Shown here: in pieces, positions 9,110-17,135 of the stretch
Numbering within the stretch: position 1 is the stretch's first letter
How the letters are laid out: every line of letters starts with the position of its first letter
Source: Lachnospiraceae bacterium
Lineage (GTDB): Bacteria; Bacillota; Clostridia; Lachnospirales; Lachnospiraceae
Direction: 5' to 3'
Length of the DNA: 48,503 nt
Assembly (NCBI GenBank): GCA_017614155.1
Contig: JAGACK010000019.1
Span: 1-48,503, forward strand
Program-made: the position numbers and the translations under genes
The notes under the pieces: model-generated
Database searches by the model: none
What the model was told of the DNA's origin: nothing
The model's input: only the letters and a program-made list of their open reading frames with translations

Positions 9110-10567
9110 TTATGATAGGTTGTCCGGCAGGTCGTTTTCGATCAGCAGCACTTTGTGCTGCTGGCCGGGTATGGAATACACCCTTGTCAGGGCATCGTTG
9201 AAGGTTTCTTCTATGAAAAGATTCTTTTCATCAAAGCCTTCTTCACGTATTCCCTTTGCTATGGGCTCGGTTCGCTTTTTTCCGACCAGAAGGATGTAGT
9301 CTGCGCTGACCGCTGCCTGCCTGCCAAAGGCCTCGTTCAGCTCGTCCTCTTTTTCGCCCAGCTCAACCATGCCGGGTGTGATGAGGATCTTTGCGGCATC
9401 CTCAAACATCGACAGTGTATCAAGGGCAGCCTTTGCCCCGGCCGGATTTGAATTGTAGGCATCATCTATGATGGTGATGCCGTTCTTTTCTGTCATGTTG
9501 AGCCTGTGCTCGACAGGGCGGAGTGTCCTGACGGGGATCTTCAGCTTTTCGAGGCTGATGCCCAGCGTGTTTGCCACGGCTATCGCACCCACCACATTTA
9601 CGACATTGTGGCAGCCTATGAGTCTAGTGTTAAACCTCGCGCTTTCTCCGTCGGGCGATGTTACCGTGAACGAGGTCCCGTTTATGGAGGTCACTATGTC
9701 ATCCGCATTGTATTTCCCGTTTCCTATGGTTGAATAGGTGATCGCTTTTCCGTTTTTATTATGTTCCCGTATATATTCGTTGTCATAGTTCAGGAACAGG
9801 AAGCCGTCGGACGGAAGCGCATCTGCCAGCTCGAATTTTGTTTTTATTATATTTTCCTGCGTTTTGAAGGATTCAAGATGCTGCGCCCCGATGGAAGTGA
9901 TGATCCCGTGCGTGGGATGGACTATGTCGCAGAGTTCTTTGATATCACCGACATTCCTGGCGCCCATCTCGCAGAGGAAGATCTTGTGCGTAGGCCTCAT
10001 ATACTCGTTTATGGTCTTTACCACGCCCATCGGCGTATTGTAGCTTTCGGGAGTGGCCAGCACCTCATATTCGGAGGAGAGCAGGGTCTCGAGATAGAAC
10101 TTGACGCTGGTCTTGCCGTAGGAACCGGTGATGCCCACCACGACAAGGTCGTCCATCTTTGAGAGCGTTCCCATGGCTTTTTTGATGAATCCGCGCGCAA
10201 TTGATTTTTCAATCGGGGAATTTATTATATTGCTGATCACCGGCAGGAAGGGTCCGAGGATGAATGTATATACGATCACAAAGATGAAGAGCGTGACACT
10301 GCTGCCGATGAACCTGTTCAGGATGCAGCAGATCGAAAAAAGAAGAACCGTGGTCACAAACAGACGGATGACCCTCGGTGTATATACCAGAGGTTTTTTG
10401 GAAGGCTTCATGTCAAACGGACCGGTAAAGCAGCGAAGATGGTTGGCCCGTATCCATTTCAGGTGAACCTTGTTTTTGTACCCGTTCTGCTGGAACATGT
10501 GGATCCCGAACCGGATCATCAGATATGCGTATATGGTGATGATAAGCGATATGATCAGAAGCAGCAT
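9110..10567 (-). CDS. Membrane-anchored MurF-like ligase
   Basis: A 485-residue Mur ligase family protein. The P-loop GITGSYGKTS lies at 145-154, followed by a MurF-like central region (CEMGARNVGDI at 199-209, SIGAQHLESF) and a C-terminal ligase domain with DDAYNSNPAG. The first 140 residues are different from soluble MurF: there are hydrophobic segments at about 1-20, 67-85 and 90-112, so the enzyme is probably tied to the membrane. The expected reaction is addition of D-Ala-D-Ala to the UDP-MurNAc-tripeptide, which fits the adjoining ddl. The start at 10567 has GAGGAG six bases upstream and overlaps the aminotransferase by 13 bases. Whether it replaces or supplements a housekeeping murF elsewhere cannot be told from this window. 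Confidence 0.85.
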   Translation of the reverse strand: MLLLIISLIITIYAYLMIRFGIHMFQQNGYKNKVHLKWIRANHLRCFTGPFDMKPSKKPLVYTPRVIRLFVTTVLLFSICCILNRFIGSSVTLFIFVIVYTFILGPFLPVISNIINSPIEKSIARGFIKKAMGTLSKMDDLVVVGITGSYGKTSVKFYLETLLSSEYEVLATPESYNTPMGVVKTINEYMRPTHKIFLCEMGARNVGDIKELCDIVHPTHGIITSIGAQHLESFKTQENIIKTKFELADALPSDGFLFLNYDNEYIREHNKNGKAITYSTIGNGKYNADDIVTSINGTSFTVTSPDGESARFNTRLIGCHNVVNVVGAIAVANTLGISLEKLKIPVRTLRPVEHRLNMTEKNGITIIDDAYNSNPAGAKAALDTLSMFEDAAKILITPGMVELGEKEDELNEAFGRQAAVSADYILLVGKKRTEPIAKGIREEGFDEKNLFIEETFNDALTRVYSIPGQQHKVLLIENDLPDNLS

Positions 10568-11712
10568 ATGAACTCCTCTATCCGGGATAGAGCCTCTTTC
10601 AGGTTCTCGATGGAATAGGCATAGGATATGCGAAGGAAGCCCTCGCCGCAGTCACCGAAGGCCGTGCCCGGAACGACGGCGACCTTTTTTGCTTCAAGGA
10701 GCTTTATGGCAAAATCATCCGAGCTCATATTGAAGCGTTTGATGCTCGGAAATACATAGAAGGCGCCGTAGGGCTCAAAGCAGTCAAGACCCATCCTCCT
10801 GAATTCGTGCATGAGGAACCGCCTGCGCTCGTTATATGCAGTCCTCATCTCCTCAACATCTCTCTCTCCGTGCTTTAGTGCTTCTATCGCAGCGTACTGG
10901 CTCGTGGTCGGAGCGCACATGATGCAGTACTGATGGAGCTTTGTCATCTGCGAGATGATGTTTTCGGGACCGCAGGCATAGCCCAGTCTCCATCCGGTCA
11001 TGGCAAAGGCCTTTGAAAAACCGTTGATGAGGATGGTTCTTTCTCTCATACCGGGAAGGGATGCTATGGATGTATGTGTTCCTTTGTAGGTCAGCTCGGA
11101 ATAGATCTCGTCGCTGAGCACATATATGTCGTGATCTTTTATTATGGGAACGATCTTTTCAAGATCCTCTCTTTCCATGATGGCGCCGGTCGGGTTGTTG
11201 GGGAAAGGCAGGATCAGGACCTTTGTCTTTTCAGTGATGGCTCCGAGGAGCTTTTCCGGTGTCAGGCGGAATTCGTCCTTTTCTTCAAGCTCGACTATGA
11301 CGGGCTTCCCTCCGGCCAGGATCGCGCAGGGCTCATAGGAAACATAGCTTGGCTGGGGGATGATGACCTCGTCTCCGGGATTGATGAGGGCGCGCAGCCC
11401 CATGTCTATGGCTTCGCTTCCTCCGACAGTGATCAGGACTTCCTGTTTCGGATCATAGGTGATGTTGGTCCCTTTGGCGATATATTTTGATATCTCGCGG
11501 CGAAGCTCCATCAGGCCGGAATTTGATGTATAGAAAGTCCTTCCCTTTTCAAGCGAATAGATGCCCTCATCCCTGATATGCCAGGGCGTGTCAAAATCCG
11601 GCTCCCCGACTCCCAAAGATATGGCATCCTTCATCTCCGAAACTATATCAAAAAATTTTCTGATGCCCGAAGGCTTCATGTCGCGAACTACTGAGGCAAT
11701 GGGATCTTTCAT
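10555..11712 (-). CDS. PLP-dependent class I/II aminotransferase
   Basis: A 385-residue fold-type I aminotransferase. Lys234 in NGFSKAFAMTGWRLGY is the expected PLP lysine. PNNPTGA (171-177) and SDEIYSELTY (200-209) are the usual cofactor-contact motifs, and the N-terminus has the substrate-contact pattern GVGEPDFDTP. Proteins of this type usually act on aromatic amino acids, aspartate or branched-chain substrates; specificity is not determined here. Its start codon overlaps the Lrp regulator stop in ATGA, a pairing with an Lrp/AsnC regulator that is common in Firmicutes. Within a cell-wall operon a role in supplying amino acids for stem peptides is possible, but that is inference. Confidence 0.88.
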   Translation of the reverse strand: MKDPIASVVRDMKPSGIRKFFDIVSEMKDAISLGVGEPDFDTPWHIRDEGIYSLEKGRTFYTSNSGLMELRREISKYIAKGTNITYDPKQEVLITVGGSEAIDMGLRALINPGDEVIIPQPSYVSYEPCAILAGGKPVIVELEEKDEFRLTPEKLLGAITEKTKVLILPFPNNPTGAIMEREDLEKIVPIIKDHDIYVLSDEIYSELTYKGTHTSIASLPGMRERTILINGFSKAFAMTGWRLGYACGPENIISQMTKLHQYCIMCAPTTSQYAAIEALKHGERDVEEMRTAYNERRRFLMHEFRRMGLDCFEPYGAFYVFPSIKRFNMSSDDFAIKLLEAKKVAVVPGTAFGDCGEGFLRISYAYSIENLKEALSRIEEFICCF

Positions 11713-12212
11713 GGTGTGATCAGCATCCTTTCATCCTCGTATTTCTTTGCCAGAATGGTTCCGTTAACCTTGTATTTCCTCATAATAAAATGCGTGGCGC
11801 AGCTGAGCACCGATTCCAGGGCAGACAGTTTTTCCGAAACGAATCTCGAGACCTCTTTGAGGGTCTGTCCCTCCATGATCACCATCAGGTCAAAGCCTCC
11901 GGATATGAGGTAAACCGAATCGACCTCGGCAAATTTGTATATCCTTTCCGCTATGACATCAAAGCCCTGTCCTCTCTGCGGCGTGACGCGGACCTCTATG
12001 AGAGCCGTGACCTTCTGCTCGTCAGTCTTGTCCCAGTCTATGAGAGTATGATATCCGCAGATGATCCCCTCTTTTTCCATGTCGGACATCTCGTTTGCAA
12101 CATCTGTCTCATCTACACCGAGCCTGATCGCCAGATCGTGAAGATCCACCCTGCCGTCATGTTCTATGGACTTTAATATCCTCTGTCTTAATTCGTTTAT
12201 CTCGTTTGACAT
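11709..12212 (-). CDS. Lrp/AsnC-family transcriptional regulator
   Basis: A 167-residue regulator. An N-terminal winged helix-turn-helix occupies about residues 8-60 (DLHDLAIRLGVDETDVANEM is the HTH). It is followed by an effector/oligomerisation domain at about 68-150 with the typical pattern VTALIEVRVTPQRG, VYLISGGFDLMVIMEG and V-x-S-CATHFI. Such proteins bind amino acids and control their metabolism, often including their own operon. It overlaps the upstream PurM-like gene by 16 bases and the downstream aminotransferase by four, so the three are made together. Autoregulation of the operon is likely from family habits, but no operator is evident. Confidence 0.9.
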   Translation of the reverse strand: MSNEINELRQRILKSIEHDGRVDLHDLAIRLGVDETDVANEMSDMEKEGIICGYHTLIDWDKTDEQKVTALIEVRVTPQRGQGFDVIAERIYKFAEVDSVYLISGGFDLMVIMEGQTLKEVSRFVSEKLSALESVLSCATHFIMRKYKVNGTILAKKYEDERMLITP

Positions 12213-12751
12213 TTATAATTCTCCCTTTGCTTTTTTTCGGCTTCTATACGCGACAGGGGAGTCAGAAACCTTCTTTCTCCGTCTCTGCCGATCAGCAGCC
12301 TGTCCCTGTCCTTTGTTTCATATCCTATCAGAAAGGCTGCTATACCGTTTTCCCGGAGTTTCTGCATGACCCTGTCAGTATCCTCACCGTTTATTATGAA
12401 GAGAAAGCATCCCGTGCTGTCATCCTCGTAGGGATTGATATCAAGAATATCCGCTATCTCTATGGTCTCCTGCAAAATGGGAATGGATGCCGTATCTATC
12501 CGCATCCCGCAGTCTGCTGCCTCGCCCAGTTCCCAGAGCGCGGCAAATATCCCATCCTTTCCCGCAGCGACTATGCAGTCTGCCCTGCTTTTTTGAAGTA
12601 TATTCTCTGTAAGTTCTGACGCCTTTTCGGGATCATATGCCGGTATATCATCAAGGAAGGTCTTTGAGAAGCGTTCCAAAAGCTTTTCCTTTTTTTCCTC
12701 AAGCGCAGACTGTGTCCCGGCAAGTCCGGCAAAACCGGTCATGATGATCAT
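12197..12751 (-). CDS. Stand-alone PurM/HypE C-terminal-domain-like protein
   Basis: A 184-residue protein of no certain function. Residues 65-145 follow the pattern of the AIR-synthase-related C-terminal domain seen in PurM, HypE and ThiL: AGKDGIFAALWELGEAADCG, IPILQETIEIADILDINPY, GCFLFII and LRENGIAAFLIG. The ATP-binding N-terminal half that normally precedes this domain is missing; instead there are about 60 charged helical residues. It could be a regulatory or structural remnant, or a ligand-binding subunit. The start overlaps the VanW stop in ATGA. Confidence 0.65.
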   Translation of the reverse strand: MIIMTGFAGLAGTQSALEEKKEKLLERFSKTFLDDIPAYDPEKASELTENILQKSRADCIVAAGKDGIFAALWELGEAADCGMRIDTASIPILQETIEIADILDINPYEDDSTGCFLFIINGEDTDRVMQKLRENGIAAFLIGYETKDRDRLLIGRDGERRFLTPLSRIEAEKKQRENYKCQTR

Positions 12752-14409
12752 TGTGACTGCTCGCCGCCTCCCTGCTCAGCAGTGTTTTCAGGAGCCACTT
12801 CCGCATCCTGGGGCGCCGCTGCCTGCTGTCCCGCAAGGGCTGATGCTCCCCCGTCGATTGCTACGGAGGCAGCCACAGCCTTGCAGTAGGCTATGGACTG
12901 GGTCGCGATCGCTGCGCTGATTGCCGACTGTGTCACGGGATTCGATGTAGCCGTGCCCATGGTGAGCGTCGCAGGGACTGCATTATATTTTGAAGAATTG
13001 ACCTTTATCCTGTCTATTTCCTCTCCGTTCTGTTTTACGATCTTCCAGAATTCGGATTTGTAGCCTACATGGGCTGACTGGCCTTTTGCGTAGCCTGCCG
13101 GCTGCGAGGAATCGGCTATGACCTTTTCTCCAACAGGTTCTGTGGTCTCAAGATCCACGCTCTCAAATGAAAGCTTTCTCGAAGGGTCTCTTGTCTCCAC
13201 TCCGTAGATCGTGAAGGTTATCGTCTTTTCCGGACTTGTGTAGCCCTCGATATATATGGGATACTCAAGGTTATTTGTAAATTTGAAATCCTTTCCTCCG
13301 CTCTCGGCTATTGCCGCATCAGCCGAGTGATCGACATAGTTTACGACCATGGAATGGTTGTGTCTCTCATCCACCTGGAGCTCGGCTCTGAGCACTGCCT
13401 GATAGAGTGTCGTGCTGACCTGGCATATGCCGCCTCCGAAGCTCTCAACTACCACTCCGTTCAGGTATGAGCCTGCCAGAGCATAGCCGTTCTCCTCGGT
13501 AAAGGGTGTAATGCACCCGAGCACGGAAAGCTGTTCTCCCGGGAAGAGTGTCCTGCCGTTAACAAGACTGCATCCGTTTGATACATTTGTCACCCTGTCC
13601 TTGCCGGAAGAAGTAAACTTTGTGGTAAATGTGCCCAGTACATCCTTTACTTTTGCAAGCTTTTCGGGATCTCCCTTCGGATATTCCATATCGACCTTCA
13701 TCTCGAGGGTTACCGGGGATCCGTTAAAGGATGATGCCATGTAGTCTTCGATCAGCTTTGCTGACTCACTGACATTGAGGCTCTTTCCATTCTGCCCGCC
13801 GACTACCGTAAATTCTCCGTTTTCGCGTTTCAGGGTCGCATCCTCTGCCGGAGTGTCAAAAGCGCTGCATTGTGTCTCCAGGACCCGCCTGACTGATGTA
13901 TCATTTGCCTCAAAAGTAATAGGAAATACCTTGTTCGTCCTTTTCAGGTCTGAGATATCCTTGAACCGTTTGATGATATTGCCCTGCTTGCACAGGCCCA
14001 TGGCTTCGTCGATCAGGTCTTTGTTCGTCCAAGCCAGTCCCAGATCCCCTGCTGTGACGGAAACCGCGTTTTCTCCGACCTTCAGGCTTACCGCTGTCTG
14101 GCCCATGCTCTTTACATATTGGCTTACAGCTGATTCTGCTTCAGCTGCAGTCATACCGGAAAGATCGACCGGCCCGGCAAATACACCTGGTTTGATCGTA
14201 TCCGTTGCGGAATAAACCTTTTTTTCCTCGACTCCCGTGACCCCGCTGTCAGTGCTCTGCATCTGATTTGTATTATCTGTCGGGGTCTTGCCGTGTGCAC
14301 CTGCGCCGAGTCCGTCCAGTACCGACATGCCGCCGCTGTCAGCGAAGGCAGATACTGTTATGCCCGATATCAGTATCAGGCTTAATAAAACACATAAAAA
14401 CTTCTTCAT
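12748..14409 (-). CDS. Secreted VanW-family protein
   Basis: A 553-residue exported protein. Residues 1-23 are a signal peptide ending in VSAFA. Residues 70-245 look like the putative peptidoglycan-binding region that precedes VanW domains (GPVDLSGMTAAEAESAV and later repeats). Residues 258-390 are the VanW domain, with LFPGEQLS, GGGICQVSTTLY (325-336), ERHNHS and the FTNN-x-YPIYI tail. The last 100 residues are Ala/Gln/Glu-rich and low in complexity. VanW is named from vancomycin-resistance clusters, but its biochemical role is unknown and many sensitive anaerobes carry it. AGAGGA lies five bases upstream of the ATG. Location with ddl and a MurF-like gene supports a cell-envelope role. Confidence 0.88.
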   Translation of the reverse strand: MKKFLCVLLSLILISGITVSAFADSGGMSVLDGLGAGAHGKTPTDNTNQMQSTDSGVTGVEEKKVYSATDTIKPGVFAGPVDLSGMTAAEAESAVSQYVKSMGQTAVSLKVGENAVSVTAGDLGLAWTNKDLIDEAMGLCKQGNIIKRFKDISDLKRTNKVFPITFEANDTSVRRVLETQCSAFDTPAEDATLKRENGEFTVVGGQNGKSLNVSESAKLIEDYMASSFNGSPVTLEMKVDMEYPKGDPEKLAKVKDVLGTFTTKFTSSGKDRVTNVSNGCSLVNGRTLFPGEQLSVLGCITPFTEENGYALAGSYLNGVVVESFGGGICQVSTTLYQAVLRAELQVDERHNHSMVVNYVDHSADAAIAESGGKDFKFTNNLEYPIYIEGYTSPEKTITFTIYGVETRDPSRKLSFESVDLETTEPVGEKVIADSSQPAGYAKGQSAHVGYKSEFWKIVKQNGEEIDRIKVNSSKYNAVPATLTMGTATSNPVTQSAISAAIATQSIAYCKAVAASVAIDGGASALAGQQAAAPQDAEVAPENTAEQGGGEQSQ

Positions 14410-14446
14410 ATCAATCCTCTGAAATGGTATATTATAGAAGACACGC

Positions 14447-14560
14447 TTACGGTACGTAAAAGAGATTTACACATACCGGAATGATCAAGGCCAGGACCAG
14501 GATTCCTATTATTATCCCGGTAAAGACCTTCTTATTTTTGCCCTGAAACCATTGGAACAT
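14447..14560 (-). CDS. 37-residue single-pass membrane peptide
   Basis: A small frame encodes a basic N-terminus (FQGKNKK), one hydrophobic segment of about 18 residues (TGIIIGILVLALIIPVCV) and a short tail. AGGAGG stands ten bases before the ATG at 14560; the closer ATG at 14570 is too near the site and opens only an 18-codon frame. It ends 37 bases before the VanW start and is the first gene after the promoter at 14617-14645. The combination of a good ribosome binding site, a clean transmembrane profile and operon position makes it a credible gene. The function is unknown; a membrane-tethered accessory of the cell-wall operon is a guess. Confidence 0.65.
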   Translation of the reverse strand: MFQWFQGKNKKVFTGIIIGILVLALIIPVCVNLFYVP

Positions 14561-14589
14561 TTTTTCATAACCTCCTGAAAGGAAAAACC

Positions 14590-15204
14590 ATGAACCGTTT
14601 TCCCCCTGTTTTTATTATAATAGTAGTTGTCGGTCTCTTTTTCAAGGTGTTTATGAACCGTTCCATCAAAAAATACAACCCGAATGAAGAGTTTCTCGAG
14701 CTTGAGAGAAAAGCCGACCTGACACCGAAAAAGAATATTGACGATCTTCCCTATATTGATGTCAGTTCGAAGGAACTCCCGCTTGATATCCCCACGGATA
14801 ACGAAGAAACAAAGGAACACCAGTACAATATCCGCACTCTTGAGGGGAAAAAGATCCTCAATTTCACCGGAATATCAAATACCGAGCTGAAACTGGCCTA
14901 CGGTGCCGCAAACATCCATTTCCTGCAGTCCTGCGACCTGAATTTCACGCGCCTTGCTCAGAATATCTCCCGGCTTGCAGAGGATTACCTGAATGAGGGA
15001 CATGAGCAGGAGGCCAGGCAGCTTTTGGAATTCGGCATCCGCATCGGAACCGATGTCAAAAAGAACTATACGCTTCTGGCGGATATATACCAGAAAAGCG
15101 GTGAAAGCGAAAAAATATCCGGGCTGAAGGATACAGCCCGGGATATCAATTCTCTGTCAAAAGACGGCATTTTGAAGGCTCTTGACGGGTACAGCCCCTC
15201 ATAA
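14590..15204 (+). CDS. Membrane-anchored TPR-like protein
   Basis: A 204-residue protein with an N-terminal membrane anchor at about 5-22 (PVFIIIVVVGLFFKVF), a charged linker, and a helical C-terminal half. Residues 98-190 form two to three helix pairs of TPR character (ISRLAEDYLNEGHEQEARQLLEFGI, YTLLADIYQKSGESEKISG). It probably acts as a protein-interaction module at the membrane; which side of the membrane cannot be fixed. AAAGGA precedes the ATG. Only 29 bases separate it from the divergent small gene, and that operon's promoter lies within this gene's first 60 bases, so the two transcription units overlap head to head. I do not recognise a named family. Confidence 0.75.
   Translation: MNRFPPVFIIIVVVGLFFKVFMNRSIKKYNPNEEFLELERKADLTPKKNIDDLPYIDVSSKELPLDIPTDNEETKEHQYNIRTLEGKKILNFTGISNTELKLAYGAANIHFLQSCDLNFTRLAQNISRLAEDYLNEGHEQEARQLLEFGIRIGTDVKKNYTLLADIYQKSGESEKISGLKDTARDINSLSKDGILKALDGYSPS
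14617..14645 (-). promoter_or_regulatory. SigA-type promoter of the cell-wall operon, inside the divergent gene
   Basis: On the minus strand there is TTGAAA (14640-14645), a 17-base spacer and TATTAT (14617-14622). Transcription would begin near 14610, within the coding sequence of the plus-strand gene that starts at 14590, giving a leader of about 50 nt before the 37-residue gene. Confidence 0.65.
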
Positions 15205-15215
15205 GGAGCTTTCTG

Positions 15216-15722
15216 TCAGAATTTGCTGATCGTATCGTTGCTGTCGTCGGTTGACTTGTCTATGTTTTTTATCACCACATAATAGCTGTATTTGTCATTT
15301 ACGGCAATCTTTACGCGGCTTCCCACCTTTTTCCCCATGAGCGCTTTTCCCATGGGAGATTCGTTTGATATCATACCCTTGATGGAGTTTCCCCTGATGG
15401 ATGTCACTATCTTGAAGGTCTGCTCCTCATCATCTTCCTCAAAATAGACGGTGACCGTATTGTTCAGGCCGACTTCATCCTTTTTTGAGCTGTCTGATAT
15501 GATCTCCGCTGTCCTGAGCAGTCTTTCCAGGTAGCTGATGCGGCTTTCATTCTCATTTTTCGCTTTTTTTGCCGCATAGTACTCAAAGTTCTCGCTCAAG
15601 TCACCCTGGGCTCTTGCTTCCTGGACCTCTTTTATCAGCTTTTTTCTGACATTGACCTTTCTGTCTTCTATCTCTGCCTCTATCTTTGCAACATCATTTT
15701 TTGTAAGCTGTTCTCTTGCCAT
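15216..15722 (-). CDS. greA: GreA/GreB transcription elongation factor
   Basis: A 168-residue protein of normal GreA length. Residues 1-78 form the antiparallel coiled coil, with the acidic tip GDLSENFEY (Asp41 and Glu44) that enters the RNA polymerase secondary channel and stimulates cleavage of backtracked RNA. Residues 85-160 are the FKBP-like C-terminal domain, with SPMGKALMGKKVG near its end. GGAGGAGG lies upstream of the ATG at 15722. It stands between the terminator of the ABC ATPase and the convergent TPR-like gene, so it is probably transcribed alone. Confidence 0.92.
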   Translation of the reverse strand: MAREQLTKNDVAKIEAEIEDRKVNVRKKLIKEVQEARAQGDLSENFEYYAAKKAKNENESRISYLERLLRTAEIISDSSKKDEVGLNNTVTVYFEEDDEEQTFKIVTSIRGNSIKGMISNESPMGKALMGKKVGSRVKIAVNDKYSYYVVIKNIDKSTDDSNDTISKF

Positions 15723-15810
15723 TATTGTTTCATCCTCCTCCGGTCATTTTTTCTATCGGAAAGGGAAATATCCCTTTTTTCATAAATATCCCCGTCGCCG
15801 GGCGTGGCAT

Positions 15811-15838
15811 AAAAAAGCGGGCCCTGTAAAGAGCCCGC
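15811..15838 (-). terminator. Intrinsic terminator after the sugar-ABC ATPase gene
   Basis: GCGGGC (15817-15822) pairs with GCCCGC (15833-15838), and the minus strand continues with TTTTTT. It starts 17 bases after the stop codon of the ATPase gene. Confidence 0.85.
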
Positions 15839-15854
15839 CTGAAAAACCTTTGTT

Positions 15855-16970
15855 TTAGTTTGTGATCGTAAGGGATGTCTCCTTGTCGAAGATGTGGATC
15901 TTTTCGACATCCATCGCAAACTTGACTGTATCTCCGGGTCTTGCTGTCGTCCTGGGATCGACACGAGCGGTGATCGGGAATTCTTCCAAATCGAAATACA
16001 GGAAAACTTCTGCTCCAAGAAGCTCGTATACCTTGATCGTTGACTCGAATACTGCTTCCTGAGGAAGAGTGTTGATGGTCATCTCGGAATCGTATACATT
16101 TTCGGGACGGATACCAATGGTAACTGTCTTTCCGTCGTAGCCGCCTTCTATCAGCTTCTTTGACTTTGCGGGAGGAAGAGGAATGTTGTGTCCTGCAACC
16201 TTGAGGTTTGCCTTGTCGCCGTTTACCTCAACAACCGCATCCAGGAAGTTCATCTGAGGCGATCCCATGAAACCTGCAACAAAGAGGTTGCCGGGCTTCT
16301 CATAGAGATTCTGGGGAGTATCTACCTGCTGTACCACGCCGTCCTTCATAACAACGATCCTGGTTCCCAGCGTCATAGCCTCTGTCTGGTCATGTGTAAC
16401 ATAGATGATGGTGGTTCCCAGTTTCTGATGAAGCTTTGCGATCTCTATTCTCATCTGTACACGAAGCTTTGCATCAAGGTTTGAAAGAGGCTCGTCCATG
16501 AGGAATACCTTTGGATTACGTACTATCGCACGTCCCATGGCAACACGCTGTCTCTGTCCACCGGAGAGAGCCTTCGGCTTCCTGTCAAGGAGCGCCGTAA
16601 GGTCGAGGATCTTTGCTGCTTCCTTGACCATCTTGTCTATCTCATCCTTCGGAACCTTGCGAAGCTTCAGTCCGAATGCCATATTGTCATAAACCGACAT
16701 GTGAGGATAAAGAGCGTAGTTCTGGAAGACCATCGCGATATCCCTGTCCTTGGGCTCTACATCATTTACAACCTTGTCGCCAATCTTGAGTTCGCCTGAC
16801 GAAATCTCCTCAAGACCTGCTATCATACGAAGCGTAGTGGATTTTCCGCATCCTGAAGGACCAACGAAGATGATGAATTCCTTGTCCTGGATCTCAAGGT
16901 TGAAATCCTTTACAGCTTCGAACCCATTGGGATATACCTTGCATACATTTTTTAACGATAAACCTGCCAT
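15855..16970 (-). CDS. ugpC: UgpC/MsmK/MalK-type sugar ABC transporter ATPase
   Basis: This 371-residue cytoplasmic ATPase powers CUT1-type sugar importers. It has Walker A GPSGCGKS (37-44), the Q-loop in VFQNYALYPH (81-90), signature LSGGQRQR (135-142), Walker B VFLMDEP (155-161) and the switch histidine in VTHDQTEAMT. Residues 240-371 form the MalK-like regulatory/TOBE part, with IGIRPENVYDSE. No permease or solute-binding gene is adjacent. In many Firmicutes a single orphan MsmK/UgpC serves several importers, and that is the likely arrangement here. AGGAGG lies seven bases before the ATG. It has its own extended -10 promoter and its own terminator. Confidence 0.92.
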   Translation of the reverse strand: MAGLSLKNVCKVYPNGFEAVKDFNLEIQDKEFIIFVGPSGCGKSTTLRMIAGLEEISSGELKIGDKVVNDVEPKDRDIAMVFQNYALYPHMSVYDNMAFGLKLRKVPKDEIDKMVKEAAKILDLTALLDRKPKALSGGQRQRVAMGRAIVRNPKVFLMDEPLSNLDAKLRVQMRIEIAKLHQKLGTTIIYVTHDQTEAMTLGTRIVVMKDGVVQQVDTPQNLYEKPGNLFVAGFMGSPQMNFLDAVVEVNGDKANLKVAGHNIPLPPAKSKKLIEGGYDGKTVTIGIRPENVYDSEMTINTLPQEAVFESTIKVYELLGAEVFLYFDLEEFPITARVDPRTTARPGDTVKFAMDVEKIHIFDKETSLTITN

Positions 16971-17038
16971 AAATTCCTCCTGTTAATCATTATCATTTGG
17001 TCCCAAAACGGGACTTTGCAGTTACGCCTGCATCAATC

Positions 17039-17047
17039 AGTATAGCA
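17039..17047 (-). promoter_or_regulatory. Extended -10 promoter of the sugar-ABC ATPase gene
   Basis: The minus strand has TGC-TATACT (TATACT at 17039-17044), an extended -10 element, with only a weak TGGAAA-like -35 box 17 bases upstream. The leader would be about 60 nt. Confidence 0.4.
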
Positions 17048-17081
17048 AAGAGGCCTGTGTTTTTCCATGTGCCAATTAGAC

Positions 17082-17127
17082 AAAATTAAACCCGGATATT
17101 AGTCAACATGTACTACTATCCGGGTTT
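17082..17127 (-). terminator. Intrinsic terminator of the yesL-like/cyclase operon
   Basis: A perfect 11-base inverted repeat AAACCCGGATA / TATCCGGGTTT (17088-17098 with 17117-17127) is followed on the minus strand by a T-rich stretch (TTTAATTTTGT). It lies ten bases after the stop codon of the diguanylate cyclase gene. Confidence 0.8.
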
Positions 17128-17135
17128 GTCTCTCA

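Noticed and set aside
7900-14409. Vancomycin-resistance gene cluster
   Set aside because: VanW and a Ddl ligase are present but no VanH, VanX, VanT or VanRS-type genes; VanW and Ddl alone are common in sensitive clostridia.
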